Shown here: piece after piece, positions 53,174 through 64,000 of the stretch | Numbering within the stretch: the stretch's first letter is position 1 | Layout of the letters: each line of letters opens with the position of its first letter | DNA from: Turritopsis dohrnii | Taxonomy: Eukaryota > Cnidaria > Hydrozoa > Anthoathecata > Oceaniidae | Direction: 5' to 3' | NCBI GenBank assembly: GCA_027922465.2 | Contig: BQMF02000021.1 | Coordinates: 992,001-1,056,000, forward strand | Length of the DNA: 64,000 nt | The notes under the pieces: generated by a model | Told to the model about the DNA's origin: nothing | What the model saw: the letters and a program-made list of their open reading frames with translations, nothing else | Databases searched by the model: none | Program-made: the position numbers and the translations under genes

Positions 53174-55179
53174 TATTTAACGTAAAACATCTTAGCTATG
53201 TTACTACTAGTGGTTGAAAATCTTTAATAGAAATTCTCTAAATTCATGAATTTCAACGATTCTGCTTTCTTTTTGCTCTTTTTCAAATTTTCGCTCGTCC
53301 TTTTTTTAGTGCTTCTTCAAACCTCCTAGAGGCCAGAAAACATTATTTTAAGCAACTGTCACAATATTTAGTTGTATAGATTATCGAATGATCAAGTTAC
53401 CAAAAGCTTTGTATGATATAGTTTCAGTTCAACTACGGAGCTAAGAATGCTTGATGTGATTACGTACGACTTTGACCAGCGGCCAGAATGTATTAATTTT
53501 CCCGCCTTGAAGCTGTTCACGTTTAACCTGAAAAATGCAATCAGAATTTAATTTACCTATTTTCAGTCACTCAGAAGCTTAATTAGTTCTTATTGGACAA
53601 TATTTTCATATTCATCAACTGTGTAATACTTTTGGCTACTTCTCAGAAGATTCTTGCTCGTAATTCCTTCTCACCTGATCCTATTTCCCAAGCAAATTTT
53701 CGTGCAATGATGTTAAAAAAATAAGCTTAGATTATCTGTTAAAGGCATTATAAAAACGAACTATAGCCATTGGGATGGCCAGAAAAAACAAAACGATCAA
53801 AACGTACAGCGATCGATAGACCTTTTCATGTCTCGTTTTTCATGAAATTCTTTTATTACGGATAAGCATGTAATAATCCATAAACTTTGAAAGGAGGCAA
53901 TGTTTGTAGTGATTTATGAAAATGTCTATTATTAGTAATTTTTTTTTCTTTTTTTTTTTTTTTTTTTGTACAAAAATGACTTCCCAATCACAGCATAAAC
54001 AATATTATAATAAATAGAAATAAATGTCTCTTATTCAACCAACTAGGCAAGAGGGTTTTTTTTACATAAATCTTGCTAAGGATGGTTACTCCTCTTTAAT
54101 CCGTTTTATTTTATTTACTAGCATGTAGCTTTAGCTAAAAAATGCCCCCGCACTCAAGCATTTCAATTTGTATACACAGCAAGCTATACAACGGGAATAG
54201 ATATAACTTTTGTTCGAAAACAAATGTTTTGGTTTATTGTAGGCCTGGCAAGTGGCATACTTATATGCTTAAATATTTCGACAAAGCCAGTTTTTTAGGA
54301 AGCCTCAAAGCTACTCAACACTCACTCAAAATCGTTTAATAACTGTCTCGCATTATGATTACGAGATGAGTAGCATTTAACATTTAATTTGTAACATTTA
54401 ATGCATCGAAACAGGCATACAATAACACCCTTCATTCAAAGAGTTGACATGATGGCATCAATTGAACTTCAGGACAAACTCGATAATTGAAAAACTATTT
54501 AATCAGCCAACGGTCATTTAAAGAACAAGCAATGTTTTATGACATCATTTCTATTGTTTTGAAAGAACAAGGGTGAAGGGAGATCAAAACATTAAGATGG
54601 ATGCTTTTGTAAAACTTTTCGCAGCAACAAACATTTTAACTTTTGATAACATTGTATAAACACAATAAAAACATAATAAAAAGAATTGTGAGCATGATCA
54701 TTTTGAAATGGGATATCAGATTTGAAAACTCATTGACAGATGGTCTTCACGGTTTTTCACTTACATTAGAATTAAGTTAAACTTTCTTTACAATAACTTT
54801 TCCAATTACAAGAACAATTAATTGTTCATATGAAACAATAGTTAAAAAGTTTTACAATACAACAAATAGTTTAATGAGTAGTGTAACTATGAGGCACAGT
54901 GTAGCAGTGGCGGTATTTCAAAACCAACTTGGAATATGCAAACCTACGGAAGCGTATTAGTGCCATCAATATTTTCGTAACTTCTATATTTCTAAGTCAA
55001 GAAAATAGACAAATGTGATATTATCGTGACTTCTATATTTCTAAGTCAAGAAAATGGAATTTCATTTTATTTTTACTTGTAAATGTTTAAGTCAGGAAAA
55101 GCAACTTTTATTTTTCGTACAGTTTTAAGGGTCAAGAAGTGCTGTGCAATTAACGCATAGAAACCTCGTGTCAACAAAG
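53174..55179. other. Gene-free interval
   Basis: No supported gene. It includes a long poly-T run at 53940-53969 and a direct duplication ACTTCTATATTTCTAAGTCA at about 54980 and 55028. Confidence 0.5.
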
Positions 55180-58100
55180 ATGTCGGAACGTGAGTGGTCT
55201 GTTTGTTTTTATTCGTTTTCTTGACTCTGTTGTTCGTGAAATATTTTTGTTTTGTAGGTAATAGCAAGATCATTGAGTATTTTCATTAAGGGTACTGCTA
55301 TGAAGATATAATATCACTGTTAAGTAGAAATCACTCCATTAAATTGAGGTAGTTAGCTTTCTACCACCTCGTATAGAATCTCCTTTCCCACAAAAAACTA
55401 ACTTGATGTACTTTTGATTAGTATTATTTAAGTATTCAAATCAAGAACAAGAATCCAAACTCTTCAATTTATGTTCACAATGCTGGATTACATTATCAGT
55501 CTTGGCTTTCTTTTTCGTGCAGGAAATTAAAAGTCAGTATCATATTCCTTTTTTCTTAGTTTACGACAACTGAAAAGAATATTAGCGTCATACAGATTAT
55601 ACAGACGAAAGTCCACACATTCTTTCAGCGAGATATGTAATATAGTGCAGGTGAATTTGCAATTCATATATATAAAATGTAAGAGATATATAGCATCATG
55701 AAAACATTATGGAAGGATTTTATTTTAGGAAGAGATCAACAAAAGTAGCGGTTGCTTAGGATATCGTATGATGCATAAAAAATTAAACGTGGTACATCAT
55801 GTCCGGACCAGTCAGTCAGTATAGAAGATATGTTATTGTATCAGGATATAATATTTTGCATATTTACGGTTCATTGATATGGAAATGTGCAATAATTTGA
55901 TTGTATTTAGGGAGGTGGTAAGAAATATCCAAAAATTATTAGACCCAGAAGGTGTTGCTCAAAGAAAAAAGAATCGACTAATAAGGAGAAAATATGTCGC
56001 CAAGGTAAGTAGTACTTAGAAACGTAAATCATCTTTTAAGTAAAATTTTGCTTACACTGTCTAACTTCCATAAATAACTTTAAGGGTCCCAACTATATAT
56101 GGCATATAGATGGATATGATAAGTTAAAACCGTACGGATTTTGTATCCATGGTTGCATTGATGGGTAAGATATCAAGTATAATAGATTTTTAAGCCGATT
56201 GTTATCTATTAAAACGAATCGAGGTCTATTCTGAAATAAACATAATTTTTTGATTTTAGATATTCACGTAAAATGTTATGGCTTGAGACGTCAATGACTA
56301 ATAATTGTCCCAAGGCAATTGCAGGGTATTTTCTCACATGCGCTAAAAAACTTAAAGGTAATGTGCTAAGGCAGGGAATGTATGAGTACCATCTAATGTG
56401 AAGAACAAAATAAACGGTTTTTTGTCTTATTATCTTTTTTGTCATCAGTTCTGAAACTTCAAAAAATTAAAGGCATATTTGACTTACTCGTTGCTTAATT
56501 GACACGGAATTATCTCGTCCATCCATAGGTACGGCAAGAACAATACGGGGAGATGCTGGAAATGAGAATCTCAATGTCGCTGGAATTCAGCGTTTTTTTC
56601 GACGCAATGGACAGGATGCAATGGCTGGAACAAAGAGTTTTTTATTTGGAAAATCCACTTCAAATCAGGTTGAAATTAAGTGAACAAGATGCCCTTACGG
56701 GCAGAAAGATTTCTGCAAAATCAGCTGAAGTATGAAAGATGGAAGACTAACAATAACATTCTTGAAACTTGAATGATTTTGAATGATTGAACAATACAAT
56801 ACAATACAACAATACAATACAGTACAACATTGACTGCTGCTCAGTGTAGACTGCATACAGCAGGTGGGAATTGTAACACACAAAGTAAAATGAGTTTTGT
56901 TATTGAAATTTTAAAGTTAAATGTGTTCAAACAGCTGGCCAAAAATGCGCTACCAGTGAAAATTTTCATGAATAAGTGATTGTAAATTATATGTTCACTC
57001 TTGAATGTTGAATGAGAGTGAAAAATGTAAAAAGTGCTCTTATATATAATTACATATATAAACAATACACAAATTACATATAAAAGAAAAGTGTGACATA
57101 ACGATCAACCGAACATGACCTAATTTAATCTAACAAAATAGAAGAAAGTTTATAAAAATTCTTTAAGAAATTCGAAAAAAAGGTTGAATGATCTTTACAG
57201 CATAACATCATGTTAAAACTTGATATGATATGTACTTCCAATCTTCTTAATTATATACATGCAAACAGAATTCCCAATGCTGCAAATACGTAATCAAAAA
57301 TCTTGATCGTTAAAAGTATATGCTCTATAAATTTATACCAAAAATTTTGTAGTGTTACTAATTGTATAAAGTATTTTGAATTCATACACAGAACATTTCA
57401 ATTTGTGTGATTAGAAAGATCATTCGTAATTAGGGGCATTGGCAGTATAATATAGCTAAAAAATCATCAATCAAGAGTGCTGCAGAGTAGACAACCACTT
57501 AACATTGGAGCTAAGGAGGAAACAGAGCAGAGCTGCACGAATCCAGAGCTTAAAAAGTATACAGCACAAGCAGGAAACTAACAAAAATCTTTTGTATCTA
57601 GAAAGGCTTAAACATTGAGACATTTTTCCCTAATACAAACACATAGCTTTTTGACTTTGTACAACTTTTTAGTTAGAAAAGAATTATCACACTACAGAAG
57701 AATTATTATATTATTATAAGTGTACGTACTCCTCAGAGCTTCATGAAAGCTTAATTGACACTACAAAAACTTTGTTGACACTAAAAAACTTTAAACTGTA
57801 TATTCCACCATTAAATTTATTTGCATCCGAAAGAAAATATTTACTTTATTTTGGAGGCACAGAAAAATGTAAAGTGTATCACAAACAAAAAAGTAAACAA
57901 ATATTTTGATCATGAAAAATACATGATCCAAATATTATAAAGTTGAAATTTTTTTTTACATACAGAATGTGAAGTGTTTCGAATTATATATTTATTAAAA
58001 TTAGGAAGACTGTTCATAATTAGAGACATTGGTAACCTAAAAACTACACTGATCACCAACAAAAAACAATACTGCATTTCAAAGCATTATACAAAGCAAA

Positions 58101-59596
58101 TATATAACCTTAAAATAGCTAAAGTGATGCTGACTAGACAGACATTTGGAGGTGGAACTTAAGCTGAGCTGTACGTATCCCGAGCTTAAAAAGCATTACA
58201 GCGCACACATGAAACAAACAATGAACTTTTTTCAGATAAAATCCCAGACATTTCAAAAACAAAAAAAGCATATATATATACCTTTTTCATTCTCTGTTTA
58301 CAAAACGATACGAAAAGTCACCATTGAATCATTACAAGATAATAAGAAATTACTGCTCGAGATTTTATTCTTCATTTTCAGTTTTGGAAACGTGCATCTT
58401 CTTTAATTATACTGACTAAAGATCCTTTGGGATCCTTTTGGTTGGTTCTTTGTTGTGAATTTCTTCGACTGAAATGCGTGACTTTGGTTTCGTGTAAACA
58501 TTCGCACGAGATTTCAAAAAACCGCTAGGTTTGGACAGTAAGAAGAAGAAGAAGAACAGAGCCGGTTTTAAGGTATTTCTTGCTTTCGCAGAAATCCAAT
58601 CATGAATTATCAATAATTTATACATTCTTAAACCAAAAGGTAAAATATTGCAATACAAAATACATTTAATTTCTTTAGCGTATAGAAGCTTTTTGGTCAC
58701 ATCTTCGTAGACGCATGGGACAATGGTGGATGAATTACTTCAAGGTGAATGGTTCGTTCTACTTTGATAATAAAAGTAGATTTATGTGTTTTATGGGACT
58801 TCATAGATCTCATATTAATAGCAATGTTATATTTATTATGAAAAGAATTAACCCGTTTGCACAATAAATAACGATAACGAAAACATTAACAATACCAATA
58901 ACGGGAATCTTTTCACTTACTAGGATATGAGAGACAGTGGAGATTGGGATGATACAGATCCTATTCAAAGGTCGATTTTTTATTTTCACATTATTTTCAT
59001 TTCTAGAATCAGACCTATATTCTGAAAGTCGAAAACCATAAGTAACTTTCTAGAGGTTGTTTTCTTGAACGTTGCAAATTTGTGTATTTTAGAGAGTGTT
59101 TAAAGTTCTGCTACTCATCAGTTATTCAGCGGGAATTGGATGAAATGAAAGAGATTCACAATTTACACCGAATCAGACCATACCAGGGGCAGGAATGTCC
59201 CAGTGGGATCCCAGATATATTATATCAATTACCTGAAAATTATGGTAAGTCAATTCTTTTATTGTTGAATTGGAACATAAATACACTTTCTCTATATCAA
59301 CAGAGAAACTGCACAAAAAAATCGTACACGATAGATCTCCTGGTTGATTCTATTATTTTCAAATAACAAGTACTCAATTCTATTTAGGCGGAAGAAACTA
59401 TCACATTCCAGTGCCCACTTCTGAACTTCAACTCGCTTCAAAATACTCAATACCGAAAACAACGTTTGGATGCAACGAAATGTTTGAAAAAATTGGACTA
59501 TATTACATTTCACGAAACAGCATAAACTTTCCTCAAAATGCTATCGAAGCAAGAATTCTGTACGACTCGTTGTTGCAATTTGTAGATAACATTTAG
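55180..59596 (+). pseudogene. Integrase-core (rva_4-like DDE) gene, 12 exons, one premature stop
   Basis: Exons: 55180-55189, 55258-55348, 55560-55650, 55729-55814, 55911-56004, 56085-56164, 56260-56357, 56529-56668, 58679-58744, 58924-58970, 59093-59244, 59388-59596. All borders are GT..AG, all phases agree, and the total is 388 codons. N-terminal helix-turn-helix-like region (EYFH..GYCYEDI, LRQLKRILASYRLYRRK, GCLGYRMMHKKL), then GPNYIWHIDGYDKLKP (first D), IRGDAGNEN (second D), RIEAFWSHLRRRMGQWW (E), and a C-terminal tail. The DDE triad is complete. A TAA lies in frame at 55287-55289 (between YFH and GYCYEDI), where the minus-strand paralogue has Leu. Otherwise nothing is damaged, so this may be a null allele, a sequencing error or a recently lost domesticated gene. 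Function of the family is unknown. Confidence 0.85.
56669..58678. repeat. Long intron 8 of the integrase gene with diverged duplication
   Basis: Two related blocks, about 57428-57585 and 58017-58215, share TAATTAG.GACATTGG, then CTAAAGTG/GCTAA words and GAGCTGTACGTATCC/GAGCTGCACGAATCC followed by GAGCTTAAAAAG. An (ACAAT)n microsatellite sits at about 56785-56828. The other introns are 68-349 bases, so this 2-kb intron has grown by repeats. Confidence 0.6.
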
Positions 59597-60205
59597 AAAA
59601 TATATCAATATCCCAGGTAAAAATTACCGTTTTCAATTTCTCCGCGAGGCTTTCAAATAAAATTAAAACTCCCACTACTCTCTAAAATAAAAGTGGGACG
59701 CATGTACACGGAAGAGTGTAGAATGAAGATACACGCTTGCTTTTACTAATCCTCACAAGATGCCTTATACCTGGCAGATTAAAACCAAAGCCTAAATGAA
59801 AGACCGAAAAATAAGTTCACCCATGGAGTGACAAATAGACAACCAGATTTTGTGAAGGTTAAGGTTATCATAAAATATAAAAACTTGAAAAATAACTGTT
59901 TACAAAAATATTTTTCATAAACACAACAAAATGATGCAAAGCCTAACAAAAGATCCCCAAATAAAATGCGTTTGGCATATACTTGTCCAAAAACTGTTCA
60001 GTTGATACAATTGTTTCCATCACCTTTAACCAAATTATCAAATAAATCAATCGATTTTAACAAAAGATGTCAATAAAACAAAAATGAACGTAACAAATAA
60101 CCTTGATAAAACATTTTTGGTAACGATAAACCATAACTAATGAAAGTAACTGTAGCAGCTTTTCACGTGATTGATAGAAAACGTTGCTAAGACGGTAGAC
60201 CTTTC
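59597..60205. other. Space between convergent genes
   Basis: No gene seen. Includes the 3' flanks of the integrase gene and, from 60206, a MITE. Confidence 0.5.
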
Positions 60206-60391
60206 CCGAATTTCTGTTTAAACACCGCGTTAATGCTTTATTATCAAGTTTGGCCTCTAATTAAAAATATTTATTACTTAGTATTATTCGCTTATTATTT
60301 CTATTCCGCAATAGGATAACTAAAAGCAATTAAAATCTTTAAAACGAGGTCTTACTTATAGCCACAGTGCGGTGTTTAAACGGAAATTCGG
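60206..60391. mobile_element. 186-bp MITE with GTTTAAAC-containing ends
   Basis: The left end CCGAATTTCTGTTTAAACAC is complementary to the right end GTGTTTAAACGGAAATTCGG with one mismatch (23 bases including CGC/GCG). No target duplication is seen. The same family forms the outer shell at 41416-51310. Confidence 0.75.
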
Positions 60392-60448
60392 TAACATATG
60401 TAAAACATTGGTTAATCAACAAAAACAGTTAGAAAATAATGGCAAAAG

Positions 60449-63177
60449 TCAAATATTGTCGAATCCACGACTCAACTGTATAGCTTCGGTTAACGCAACT
60501 TCCATTTTTTCACAGCTATCGTAATGAACAGGTAGTTTTAAGATCAGATCGCAAGTGGAAACGCTGGGTTTGCACTTGCAATTTTTCAAACAATCGTGAA
60601 CAAAATGAATGGTAATGGTAGATGATAAACCAAGCACCGGAATAGTTGATGAACCAGTAATAAATTGCATAACATCCTCGATCGATAACGTATTACCTAA
60701 ACAGAACATCAGATACTGCTTTTTAAAAAAGCTACATTCAAAAAAGGCACTTATGAAATGTAATCATTATACACACTACTTTCAATCAAATTTTCTTCAC
60801 AAACCTTCACAACATATTTCTATACAATCAGAAAAAGCTTTAAATGTGTCAATTTCTTTATTCTTCTTAGAGCTTCCATCATCACTATAAGCAGGCACGA
60901 AAAGTTCCTCTACTTTATCTAGGGTCCAATTAAGCTCATTAGTGGGGCAAAAGACCATTTGAAAAAGTTTTTCATTCCCACGCACAATATCAAGTAAACC
61001 ATATAATTGTAAGCCTTCCACCATTTGCTGTAAACAAGGTATTGCTTCTTGGTATTTTTCTTTGGTGATAATAGACCTGCAAATGTAAAAAGTAAAAATG
61101 ACTTTTTATAACCATGTTATAACTAACCTTAGCAAAGTGCTAGCAACTTAAATTATGGAAAAAGATATGATGGGATTCTAAAATATACCCATATTTTAAG
61201 TAATCTTGCTTTTAGTTGTTCACTTAGTAAATAAAGGAGATTATTCATAAACAGCAACTGCCTACCGTAAGATACTAGTTTTCATATTCAAGGTGACTCT
61301 TGATGGAACACCTCTAAATCCAATTTCAGAGAGAGTATCGAGGCCATCATCCGAAGTGCAATATGACACCAGATCTTCTTGGCTTTGTATGTTATGAACC
61401 TAATAGTACATTGATACCATTAGAAATAGCAAAGAAAGTAATGGAAAATGAAGAGTTACCCTAATAATACAATTACCCTGTTATATGCCTTGCTTAATTT
61501 AGACTCTGCATCTTTTATGTGCTTCGGTAGTTGCTCAAGAGAATACTGCAGTCCACCAACAAAATAGCGGTACACCCAATTAGAAAAACAGCTTGGTGCT
61601 GGACCATACATACAGATTGAAGAAGCAATTAATTGGCCAGCATATTTGAATTTACCACTGGATATATCTTCATACAACTTTGTGTGTGGGATGTTGCCCT
61701 TTTCATTTTTATCATCAAGTAAAAGTTGATGCTGAATGTCTTTGAATGCTTCTGAAAAAAAATAATAGATAACAAATAGTAATGAAAGTTCATAATTAGA
61801 TGGATGGTGGCAGATGCAGAACATAGACAAACTTATGGAATTGTAAAATATTTTTTAGTCTAAAGTGTTAATATTCCCACCCCTCTTTTTTTATTTAATA
61901 TTGGCTGACAAATCAAGACTGCTAGGGTTGCCTTTTCGCAAGGCTTTCAGAAATCCTTGTTCTTCAACAAAGATTCAACAGTATAAGTATAATACCTTTT
62001 ATGTGGTACTACTTATAAGTTTCATAACTGTGAAGGAGTCTGTGCTGTCCCGTCATATGTATCATGTCATGTTTTCTGAAAACAGCATGTTAGTAAAAGT
62101 TTTATTCAGTTACAATGCAAGTTTTTTAAACTTAGCTATAAAAATGATCTAACCTGTAAAAAACTCCCTGCTTAAACCACCTTGGTCAACACCACTCTCA
62201 CCATAAAAGTGAATATGGAATTTTGCACCAAGTTTTTTTTGTACCCATGGCTTGGACATCTGTTGGCAAAAATCTGCAAATATGTTCTTCCTGCGTACCT
62301 TGATTTTAAGAACATTCTCTTTATCTACTGCCGTCAACAAAAGCTTTTCCTTCAGCATGTCGATGCTAGCATTGTGTGTAGTGGTGGAACTGTCAGTGCC
62401 ATAACTTTCCAATGATTCATCACTGTCAGATTCAGCACTGTCAATAATTTCTGGAAAGGTTTGTGCAGCACATTCAGCTGCATGTTGCTCAATGTCACAC
62501 TTTGGAAAGTTAAAACCACAAATGGGGCAAAATATAGTGGCAACTGAAGTTGGTGCTATGAGAAGCTGACCATCATTTGTACTTCCAGAAGAAGAAGCAG
62601 TGTTAAGCTGATTTGAAGAAGTGGATGGTGCACTAGGCTGAGCAAAATTTATATGCCATGTCAAATCTGAGTTTGACACTTCCTTCATATTCAAAAAATG
62701 GTTTTCATATGTTAAACAAGGCTCATTAGGATCGACAGTTTTCAAAGGCATGCCAAATTCTAACTCGAAAAGCTCTGGCTCTATTGCTAAGCTTCCCACC
62801 CAGTTATAAACTGCTTCCATTGTACAGGCACTGGGAAAAAAGCGTGTCTTTCTGCCAAGTGTAACATGCATCACGACAATCATTACACAGTTATCTGTCA
62901 ATGGAGGCTCATCTGGAACTTGACTTAGTCTCTGTTGCTGCAACTGTCTTAAGTAATCTTTACTTTGTTCAGTTTTCTTTTGCATACTTTCTTTCAGCTT
63001 ATCAGCTTCAAGACTAAGTCTAAAAGCCTCATCTTGCTCTTGGATTAGTTTTCTTCTTTCATCCATAGACTCTGGTGGATCACTGTTTAATATACTGTCT
63101 TTAGGAGTCGATGTTACTTTGAAATCTTTTACATCATCATCATCCCCATCATCCAAAAAAAATTCTGGGAATTTCAT
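60449..63177 (-). CDS. UBX - UBZ - HECT E3 ubiquitin ligase, five exons
   Basis: Exons (high to low): 62154-63177, 61477-61751, 61266-61399, 60801-61076, 60449-60731, total 664 codons; the last junction (donor GTGAAG, acceptor TGTAG) was chosen because it alone keeps the frame. An acidic start and a UIM-like helix (DEAFRLSLEADK) are followed by a UBX-like ubiquitin fold (VTLGRKTRFFPSACTMEAVY), a UBZ4-type zinc finger (CPICGFNFPKCDIEQHAAEC) and the HECT domain, starting HIHFYGESGVDQGGLSREFF. The domain ends with GSSTIPVLG, the catalytic Cys in SVSTCDLILKLP and the final tail. It would transfer ubiquitin from E2 to substrate, with ubiquitin-binding modules for substrate choice. It resembles multi-copy G2E3-like genes of cnidarians and fish. 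Its ATG overlaps the stop of the integrase ORF. Confidence 0.85.
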
Positions 63178-63875
63178 AGGCTTTGGTTACCAGTTGAAGT
63201 ACCAAACAAAAAACTTAAGTGTCCTGCCATTTGATCTGTTCCATATCGTCGCAGATATCGCTGTACACCAGCAATAATAATGTTTTCTGACCCTCTATCA
63301 GTTCGAACGCACCTTGGAACAATATTTTGCTGTCCAATACATCGCAAATAACAGGATGCTACTACCGTTGGGTCATTGTTAGTTTTACAAACACGAAGCC
63401 ATAATACTCTACGACTGTAACCATCTGTGGCACCATGTATGGCAAATCCAAATGGTTTCAATTTATCATAGCCATCCAGGTGCCACAGATAGTTTGGCCC
63501 TCTAGCAAAGTATTTTCGTCGCACTAATCGTCTAGCTGTTCTCATCGATACCCCATCTGGATCTGAAGCCTTAATAGCTATTCGTACAGTTTCACGATCA
63601 ACAGTATACCCTATACTTCTTATCTTTTGGTGCATGTTACGATAGCCAAAGTATCGTCCAGCTCCATTTATTATCTCATTACTCACTTCAATCAAAATAT
63701 CGTTAATACAGCTTTTTTCCTTTCTTCGGTACAACTTCTGCTGTCGCAATATTCTGTGTAACTGACGTTTACATATCTTTATTCCATGCAGTTCTTGCAG
63801 AGTGCATAAAATCTCATTGTAGCTGTAATCCAAATGAAAATAACGAGAAATAATGTCTTCTCTTGAATCTCCCAT
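63174..63875 (-). CDS. Integrase-core (rva_4-like) ORF, intron-free, ends before the catalytic Glu
   Basis: 233 residues: RYFHLDYSYNEIL, KRQLHRILRQQKLYRRK, GYRNMHQKIRSIGY, SDPDGVSMRTARR, then GPNYLWHLDGYDKLKPFGFA (first D), RTDRGSENI (second D) and LFGTSTGNQ. It aligns along its whole length with exons 1-8 of the gene at 55180-59596 but has no introns. It stops two residues after NQ, exactly where the other gene splices to the exon with the catalytic Glu (RIEAFW). The third catalytic residue is therefore missing. The stop TGA overlaps the ATG of the HECT gene (ATGA). It may be a 5' exon of a larger gene, or a retro-derived truncated copy. The transcription start lies outside what I can see. 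Confidence 0.82.
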   Translation of the reverse strand: MGDSREDIISRYFHLDYSYNEILCTLQELHGIKICKRQLHRILRQQKLYRRKEKSCINDILIEVSNEIINGAGRYFGYRNMHQKIRSIGYTVDRETVRIAIKASDPDGVSMRTARRLVRRKYFARGPNYLWHLDGYDKLKPFGFAIHGATDGYSRRVLWLRVCKTNNDPTVVASCYLRCIGQQNIVPRCVRTDRGSENIIIAGVQRYLRRYGTDQMAGHLSFLFGTSTGNQSL

Positions 63876-64000
63876 ATATCCTTATATCTATATATCACTC
63901 ATACTGCACTCTCTCTTCTAAGCCCCACCACTTCAATACAAAATAGGAAACGAGTCTAATACCATTTATCTTCCTGTAAGCACTACCGCTTTGCTGTGAT
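63876..64000. other. Window edge upstream of the integrase ORF
   Basis: No gene. Possible 5' UTR or promoter of the minus-strand integrase/HECT unit; no clear TATA box. Confidence 0.4.

Overview
This is an AT-rich animal genome window, most probably from a cnidarian. No single gene proves that. It rests on the combination of an intron-free HyNaC/ASIC-like DEG/ENaC channel, a decayed DZIP3/HEPN-NB-ARC-TPR (NLR-like) receptor, intron-rich 'rva_4'-type integrase-core genes next to a UBX-UBZ-HECT ligase, a lengsin-like glutamine synthetase homologue, DIRS and CR1/L2-like retroelements, and many short inverted-repeat elements. A medusozoan is my weak preference because of base composition.

Layout. 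0.3-8.4 kb holds two host genes in divergent orientation: a DEG/ENaC channel (minus strand) and an eight-exon SLC7 (LAT-type) amino acid transporter (plus strand), the latter with one frameshift. 9-20 kb is almost gene-free and built of hAT-like elements with 5-bp target duplications, foldback elements and dispersed repeats. 20.9-25.4 kb is a frameshifted NLR-like gene whose TPR part is split by a 1-kb 27-bp satellite. 25.9-27.6 kb is a complete foldback element with 6-bp target duplications and palindromic minisatellites in both arms. 28.5-33 kb contains weak coding fragments, a 0.46-kb inverted-repeat element carrying only a THAP domain, and repeats. 32.9-37.1 kb is a complete Ty3/Gypsy element with very short LTRs and a TAGAG target duplication.

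39.0-41.1 kb is an inverted-repeat element into which a tandem multimer of a tRNA-Ala-derived SINE (381-bp unit, four tRNA heads) is inserted between 13-bp direct repeats. 41.4-51.3 kb is a nest: two shells of inverted repeats around two divergently oriented DIRS retroelements, a 5'-truncated non-LTR element and a stray host-like RGG exon. Three hairpins in this nest carry the heptamer GCGAAGC, known as an unusually stable DNA mini-hairpin.

51.9-53.2 kb is an intact intron-free glutamine synthetase/lengsin-like gene with a TATA box. 55.2-59.6 kb is a twelve-exon integrase-core gene whose reading frame I could join across all splice sites except for one TAA in exon 2. Facing it, on the minus strand, an intron-free integrase-core ORF (63.9-63.2 kb) overlaps by ATGA the start of a five-exon UBX-UBZ-HECT ubiquitin ligase (63.2-60.4 kb).

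The working host genes appear to be the channel, the transporter (if its frameshift is an assembly error), the glutamine synthetase homologue and the HECT ligase. Everything else is mobile, derived from mobile DNA, or decayed. All family assignments are from reading translated motifs; no database search was possible.
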